Below, in pieces: positions 6,311 through 10,000 of a stretch of 10,000 nt of DNA. The notes under the pieces were generated by a model. That model did no database searches. It saw only the letters and a list, made by a program, of their open reading frames with translations, and was not told the DNA's origin. Source of the stretch: Treponema sp. (lineage in GTDB: Bacteria; Spirochaetota; Spirochaetia; Treponematales; Breznakiellaceae); contig JAIWNU010000007.1 in the NCBI GenBank assembly GCA_020216655.1, forward strand, positions 1 through 10,000. Reading direction: 5' to 3'. Each line of letters opens with the position of its first letter. Positions within the stretch are counted from its first letter, which is position 1. The position numbers were made by a program, and so were the translations under genes.

Positions 6311-8485
6311 TTACTGTGTTTTCTGTACCGTGATGGCATAGTCAGCGCTGGTGGGGCGGCTTTCGTAATAGGAAGCGCAGTTTTTTGCCGCATCCACGAA
6401 AAGACCTTCCCAGGGGGAGCCGGCGCGGCAGAAAACCGGCGGCTCGCCAAGATAGGCCCTGACGGTGCATTCTGTTCCGGATGGGGCGGGGCTTTCATAG
6501 ACCGCGCCGCTCCACAGGTGCCGCCAGATGCCCGGCGGCAGGTGGAGATGCCGTTCATTACAGAGCGATTCCAGCACCGGGGCCACCAGGAGATCGGGGC
6601 CCAGAAGGTACTGGTCCTTAATATGGTAGGCCGCGGGGTCCCCCTCATAATGGAGGAGGAGGGGCCGCATGACCGGAATACCCTTTGATGCGTTTTCTTC
6701 CGAAAGGTGCCTGAGGTAGGGTAGCAGATCGCTGTGAAAGTGCCCCATGCGGGCAAGATGAGCCAGGGTTTCTTTATCGCTATCGAATTGCCAGTTGTCC
6801 CGCGGCCTGTTGCCTTCGTGGCCCCGCATGACCGGCGTCAGGGCTGCAAATTCAGCCCAGCGCATAAAGAGTTCCTTCGTGCGCTTCATTCCAAAGAGGG
6901 TGGTGTAACCGCCGATGTCGCTATGATGCAGCCCGTGGCCCGACATAGCGAGGGACAGGGCCGCCGGAATCACCGAGGGGAGTCCGTCATCTTCGGACCA
7001 GTCAACATTTTGGTCTCCGGCCCACATGAGTGGGCACCATTTCTGGGAGCCCGGTCCGCCGGCCCGCATAAAATAGACAATCTGCCCCCGTGCTTCTGGG
7101 TGTTCACTGTACCACTCCTGTACTGCCTCATAATTACAGCGGGCCCAGAGGGCTGGCCATTCATTGTGTGCCAGTTCGGCGGACCGGCCTGAATAAAGCA
7201 CCGTATCGGTCGGAAGATATTCCCCAAAGTCTGCCATCCATCCCGAAAGTCCAAGATCGAGTAAGTTTTGTTTAATTACACCTTTATACCAGGCAAATGC
7301 GGCAGGATTGGTAACATCGACGATACCCGCATCAAATTCCCCAAAATCTACAAGGTATAGATGGCCTTCGCTGTTTTTAGCAAGGAAATCCCGGCGTACC
7401 GCTTCTTCGTATAATGTATGGTCCTTAAGCACATAGGGGTTGATGTACCCCAGGAAGCGGACATCCTGGTCGCGCCACCCTTTAATAGCCTGGTCCAAAT
7501 TAGGGTACCGCTCCTGGTCCCACTCCCAGTTCCAGCGGAGCCGCTGGCCAAAACTCGTGATGCGTATTCCTTCCCAATCCTGAGCCCAAATTCCTGCTAC
7601 TGGAACCCCTGCCTTGCGGGCTGCGCTTAGCTTTTGCTCGCAAATTTCGGTACCACCCTGAATTCCTAGGATGACCCCTTCCATAACCCAGTCTGGGAGC
7701 GCTTCCTGGCGGCCAAAAAAGGCTGACTGGTCCTGTATTGTTTCCAGCATGCTCACCTTGCTTCCGACTATAATGCGGGAGGGCAGGTCCCAGAAATACA
7801 ATTCATGGTGGTCTGGCAGGGTAAAATCAAAAACCGAATAGGCTGAACAATCCGCATAATACCAAAGTTTGCGAGAGCTTACAAAACTTGTCTGGGGAAA
7901 AAAGGTCCAGTAATAATCCCCGCCGGCCCCTTCGGCCACATCGGCGAGCCAGGTTACATAGGATTTTTTATTCCGTCCTACCCCCTGTTCGCTGGTCCAA
8001 AGCGGAAATGAACGGCCCCGCAGGTTAAAATAGCTGAATTGTTCGCCGCAGCCGTACACCGATTCTTCCTGCTGTGCGGAGAAATGAAAGCGCCAGCGGT
8101 TCGGCTTTCCCCGCTTGCCATGCTTTCCCTGTAAAGCTGCCCCTACGCTGCTCTGGTCTGTAAAGGAGAGCTCCAGCCGCCCATTTTGAACCAATGCGGT
8201 TAAGACCATTCTGTACTGGGTACCCCGGCCCACATCACGGGAAAAGCGGATGACGAGCCGGCCTGTGTCAGATTCTAATACTTCCCAGTCCGCAAGGCCT
8301 GCAAGTTCCTTTACGTGTTCAGTGATATGGAAATTTCCCCGGAACATCCGGTATTTGCCTGTGCCGCTGCCCCCATATACAAAGGGTTCGGCACATGAAT
8401 GGCTTATAATTTCTTTGCCGTCAAAGATAATTTTGAATGATTCGGTATCGGATATGAGCTGTAAAAGAGAAGGGTCAGAAGTCAT
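6311..8485 (-). CDS. yihQ: GH31 sulfoquinovosidase (YihQ type)
   Basis: 724-residue cytoplasmic glycoside hydrolase (no signal peptide) that should hydrolyse alpha-sulfoquinovosides such as sulfoquinovosyl glycerol. An N-terminal beta-sandwich (to about 260, with Y-G-C-G-E-Q-F and P-L-W-T-S-E-Q-G-V-G-R-N) precedes the catalytic barrel, followed by C-terminal beta domains. The nucleophile is D419 in W-M-A-D-F-G-E-Y (codon 7229-7231) and the acid/base is D491 in W-A-G-D-Q-N-V-D-W (codon 7013-7015). The residues that bind the sulfonate in E. coli YihQ (Q288, R301, W304, Y508, from memory) all have counterparts: Q302 (A-Q-D-W), R315 and W318 (F-G-Q-R-L-R-W), Y527 (D-I-G-G-Y). Generic alpha-glucosidases lack this set. 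About 45 residues longer than YihQ, mostly from a small insert before the acid/base and a longer C-terminus. ATG 8485 is chosen because GGAG (8492-8495) is 6 bases upstream; ATGs at 8497 and 8491 lack a usable site. Heads the operon with the DUF4867 protein and the symporter. Confidence 0.92.
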   Translation of the reverse strand: MTSDPSLLQLISDTESFKIIFDGKEIISHSCAEPFVYGGSGTGKYRMFRGNFHITEHVKELAGLADWEVLESDTGRLVIRFSRDVGRGTQYRMVLTALVQNGRLELSFTDQSSVGAALQGKHGKRGKPNRWRFHFSAQQEESVYGCGEQFSYFNLRGRSFPLWTSEQGVGRNKKSYVTWLADVAEGAGGDYYWTFFPQTSFVSSRKLWYYADCSAYSVFDFTLPDHHELYFWDLPSRIIVGSKVSMLETIQDQSAFFGRQEALPDWVMEGVILGIQGGTEICEQKLSAARKAGVPVAGIWAQDWEGIRITSFGQRLRWNWEWDQERYPNLDQAIKGWRDQDVRFLGYINPYVLKDHTLYEEAVRRDFLAKNSEGHLYLVDFGEFDAGIVDVTNPAAFAWYKGVIKQNLLDLGLSGWMADFGEYLPTDTVLYSGRSAELAHNEWPALWARCNYEAVQEWYSEHPEARGQIVYFMRAGGPGSQKWCPLMWAGDQNVDWSEDDGLPSVIPAALSLAMSGHGLHHSDIGGYTTLFGMKRTKELFMRWAEFAALTPVMRGHEGNRPRDNWQFDSDKETLAHLARMGHFHSDLLPYLRHLSEENASKGIPVMRPLLLHYEGDPAAYHIKDQYLLGPDLLVAPVLESLCNERHLHLPPGIWRHLWSGAVYESPAPSGTECTVRAYLGEPPVFCRAGSPWEGLFVDAAKNCASYYESRPTSADYAITVQKTQ

Positions 8486-8493
8486 CGGCATCT

Positions 8494-8528
8494 CCATGAT
8501 TTACTTACACTAAGTAAGTAAATCATGG
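8494..8528. promoter_or_regulatory. Perfect 15-bp inverted repeat, probable operator
   Basis: CCATGATTTACTTAC (8494-8508) and GTAAGTAAATCATGG (8514-8528) are exact inverted copies around a 5-base spacer. The element overlaps the candidate -10 box, the expected transcript start and the first two bases of the GGAG ribosome site of the sulfoquinovosidase. No T-run follows it on either strand, so it is not an intrinsic terminator. It fits a binding site for a dimeric repressor of sugar catabolism, or an RNA hairpin that hides the ribosome site. No regulator gene is in the window. Confidence 0.7.
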
Positions 8529-8545
8529 TTTCCCGGACCCGTCAA
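8517..8545 (-). promoter_or_regulatory. Candidate promoter of the sulfoquinovosidase operon
   Basis: On the minus strand, TTGACG (8540-8545) matches a -35 box at five of six positions. With a 17-base spacer it is followed by TTTACT (8517-8522), four of six for a -10 box. Transcription would begin about at 8510, inside the inverted repeat. The -35 box overlaps the TGA stop of the upstream gene. Moderate to weak evidence. Confidence 0.4.
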
Positions 8546-10000
8546 TCAATTTTTGTGGATTTAAATAAAAGTGCAGGACCCGCCGTGATCCTGGTCTCTG
8601 GCAGGGGAATCTCGTCGTAGCGGCCTACATTGTTCCAGTAGGTGTACCCATAGTTACCTGCATTTTGGATACCCAAAAGCTGCCTGAGTACATAGTCGTT
8701 GTTGTAGTATTTCCGATCATAAGAAACGTTCATGTAAAAGGCCTGCATATAGGGCCGGATCACCGCCTGGTTGCGCGCTATGGCCATTGCCCGGAGGGTT
8801 CCTAAGTAATATATCCGGTAAGGCCGCAGTTCCGGCGGGTTGTTTGCCAGAAAGTTTTGTTCAAAATGGCTCGGATAGTACATGGGACAGATTACATCAA
8901 CATAGCGGGAGAGTACTTCCACTTCCTGGCCGGTGCGGGCCCCGGTCCGATACCATCCATTAGCTCCGTAAATATCTATTGAAATGGGGGCGTCCACATT
9001 TTTCCGTACGAAGCGTAAAAAGGAAAGAATAGCGCTTTCCTTATCCATACCCGCATCGCGCCAGCGGAAGCTCGCCTGGGGCAGGTTTATTCCATCGGTG
9101 GGAAAGCGGATATAATCAAATTGAATTTCATCAAATCCGCGGTTATGCAATTCTTTGGCTATATTGGTGATATATGCCCACACTTCTTCTGAATAGGGGT
9201 CCACCCATTTTTCGTCGTATTCAGTCCGGGTACCGTCAGCGTTTTCGTAATACCCCTGCCAGGGACTGTTGGTAGCCGAATCCCAAACGGCGTACTTGCC
9301 CCCTTCTTTTTTGTATAGTTCTGGATCCTTAAAAACCACAAGCCGTGCCACGAGGTATGCTCCATGGGCTTTCATGGTGGGTACAAAGGTTTCAAGATCA
9401 AGGGGATTAAAGACCCTGCCTTTTGCCGCAATTTCCGGATTTTTGGGAACAAACCGGAGCCTGCCGTAGTCGTCTTTCATGTCTATAACGACCATATTAA
9501 GCTTTTTTGTATCTAAAATCTGAACGTACCGGCCCAGGCTTTTTTGGTCTAAGCCATGGTTAACGGGCATATAAAAACCTTCACGATTTAATGCCCTCTG
9601 AAGATAGGGCTTCTCTGCTGCTCCATTAAATGGTTCCTGCAAAAGCCAAAGTTCGGAAAGACTAAGCTGAGTGGTCCCGGAATTATCAGGATTTGGTGTA
9701 GCAATAAAAACCGCTGCGTTTAGTTTCCCTTCTACCAGCGTTTCAGCCCGTTTCATTGTCACTGTTAGAAGGTCGGTAGTTATATCTTGCCGGTTTGTCT
9801 TAGTTTCAGCACCGCTCTTGTCAGCTATAGGAACGCTTGCAAGCCCTCCCTGCTGGACGTAAAGGATAGTATTTCCCAGACGCTGGAGTCCGTCCTGGGC
9901 TTTAAATTCATCTTTACCCTTATAGAGGAGATTAAACCATTTCGCATCCCAATCGAGTTCATAGAGCCGTTCCCGGAAACTCTGCAGGGCAAAAATTCGA
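8542..10000 (-). CDS. DUF4015-type putative glycoside hydrolase (5' end outside window)
   Basis: The frame is open from the stop at 8542 to the window edge, so 485 residues are visible and the true start lies beyond 10000; the GTG at 9762 is internal. The C-terminal 340 or so residues look like a TIM-barrel of the DUF4015/COG1306 family. They show G-F-Y-M-P-V-N-H-G, V-V-I-D-M-K-D-D-Y-G, F-D-E-I-Q-F-D-Y-I-R-F-P (codons about 9100-9135), I-S-I-D-I-Y-G and V-D-V-I-C-P-M-Y-Y-P-S-H-F. Acidic residues at strand ends (the D-E-I-Q-F-D and D-I-Y-G groups) are candidates for catalysis, by analogy with other barrels. The N-terminal visible part (about 1-80) is a separate, lysine- and aspartate-rich region of unknown fold; an exported or lipoprotein N-terminus may lie upstream. 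It precedes the sulfoquinovosidase on the same strand by 56 bases, but the operator and promoter in between suggest separate regulation. Substrate unknown. Confidence 0.8.
   Translation of the reverse strand, partial: RIFALQSFRERLYELDWDAKWFNLLYKGKDEFKAQDGLQRLGNTILYVQQGGLASVPIADKSGAETKTNRQDITTDLLTVTMKRAETLVEGKLNAAVFIATPNPDNSGTTQLSLSELWLLQEPFNGAAEKPYLQRALNREGFYMPVNHGLDQKSLGRYVQILDTKKLNMVVIDMKDDYGRLRFVPKNPEIAAKGRVFNPLDLETFVPTMKAHGAYLVARLVVFKDPELYKKEGGKYAVWDSATNSPWQGYYENADGTRTEYDEKWVDPYSEEVWAYITNIAKELHNRGFDEIQFDYIRFPTDGINLPQASFRWRDAGMDKESAILSFLRFVRKNVDAPISIDIYGANGWYRTGARTGQEVEVLSRYVDVICPMYYPSHFEQNFLANNPPELRPYRIYYLGTLRAMAIARNQAVIRPYMQAFYMNVSYDRKYYNNDYVLRQLLGIQNAGNYGYTYWNNVGRYDEIPLPETRITAGPALLFKSTKID

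Noticed and set aside
6734..7192. 152-residue plus-strand open frame inside the GH31 gene
   Set aside because: It is antisense to the conserved catalytic part of the sulfoquinovosidase and shows no motif; codon structure follows the minus-strand gene.
6311..8485. Generic alpha-glucosidase or alpha-xylosidase annotation for the GH31 gene
   Set aside because: The Gln, Arg, Trp and Tyr sulfonate-recognition set and YihQ-like stretches throughout fit sulfoquinovosidase better.
8494..8528. Inverted repeat as an intrinsic terminator of the DUF4015 gene
   Set aside because: No T-run follows the stem on the minus strand, and the repeat runs into the next gene's ribosome site.
9760..9762. GTG at 9762 (minus strand) as start of the DUF4015 gene
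   Set aside because: Translation of 9763-9999 in the same frame has no stop and reads as ordinary protein, so the gene continues past the window edge.

Overview
The window looks like a bacterial chromosome stretch of fairly balanced base composition, most likely from a spirochaete of the Treponema type. That assignment is an inference from gene content and general protein character; there is no rRNA or other decisive marker. Gene density is high, operons are tightly packed, and I see no tRNA, rRNA, insertion sequence, integrase or CRISPR array.

Left third, plus strand (1-2416): the 3' end of a MalF-type permease, a complete MalG-type permease and an enzyme of the L-fucose/L-arabinose isomerase superfamily. 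Together they form the distal part of a CUT1-type sugar ABC import operon. Its binding protein and promoter lie outside the window.

Middle, plus strand (2467-4002): an ECF-type sigma factor overlaps a small single-pass membrane protein in the position usual for an anti-sigma factor. After a repeat-rich gap comes a short four-helix protein resembling the channel core of the MotA/TolQ/ExbB stator family. The gaps at 3380-3543 and 4003-4126 hold related GC-rich repeats and hairpins. The second gap separates this block from a convergent minus-strand operon.

Right 60%, minus strand (10000-4127): read in transcription order, this holds a DUF4015-type glycoside-hydrolase-like protein (5' end outside the window), a GH31 enzyme, a DUF4867 cupin-like protein and a GPH-family cation:sugar symporter. 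The GH31 enzyme carries the complete residue signature of sulfoquinovosidase (YihQ type): nucleophile, acid/base, and the Gln, Arg, Trp and Tyr that recognise the sulfonate. The last three genes therefore read as an uptake and hydrolysis operon for sulfoquinovose glycosides, the headgroup of plant and algal sulfolipid. The symporter would import the glycoside, the GH31 enzyme would release sulfoquinovose, and the DUF4867 protein is a candidate for the next step. A perfect 15-bp inverted repeat covers the start region of the GH31 gene next to a candidate promoter, so the operon probably has its own operator.

No recognisable sulfoglycolysis aldolase, transaldolase, transketolase, kinase or sulfolactaldehyde enzyme is present. 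If the pathway is complete, those genes are elsewhere, or the steps use the isomerase-like proteins seen here.
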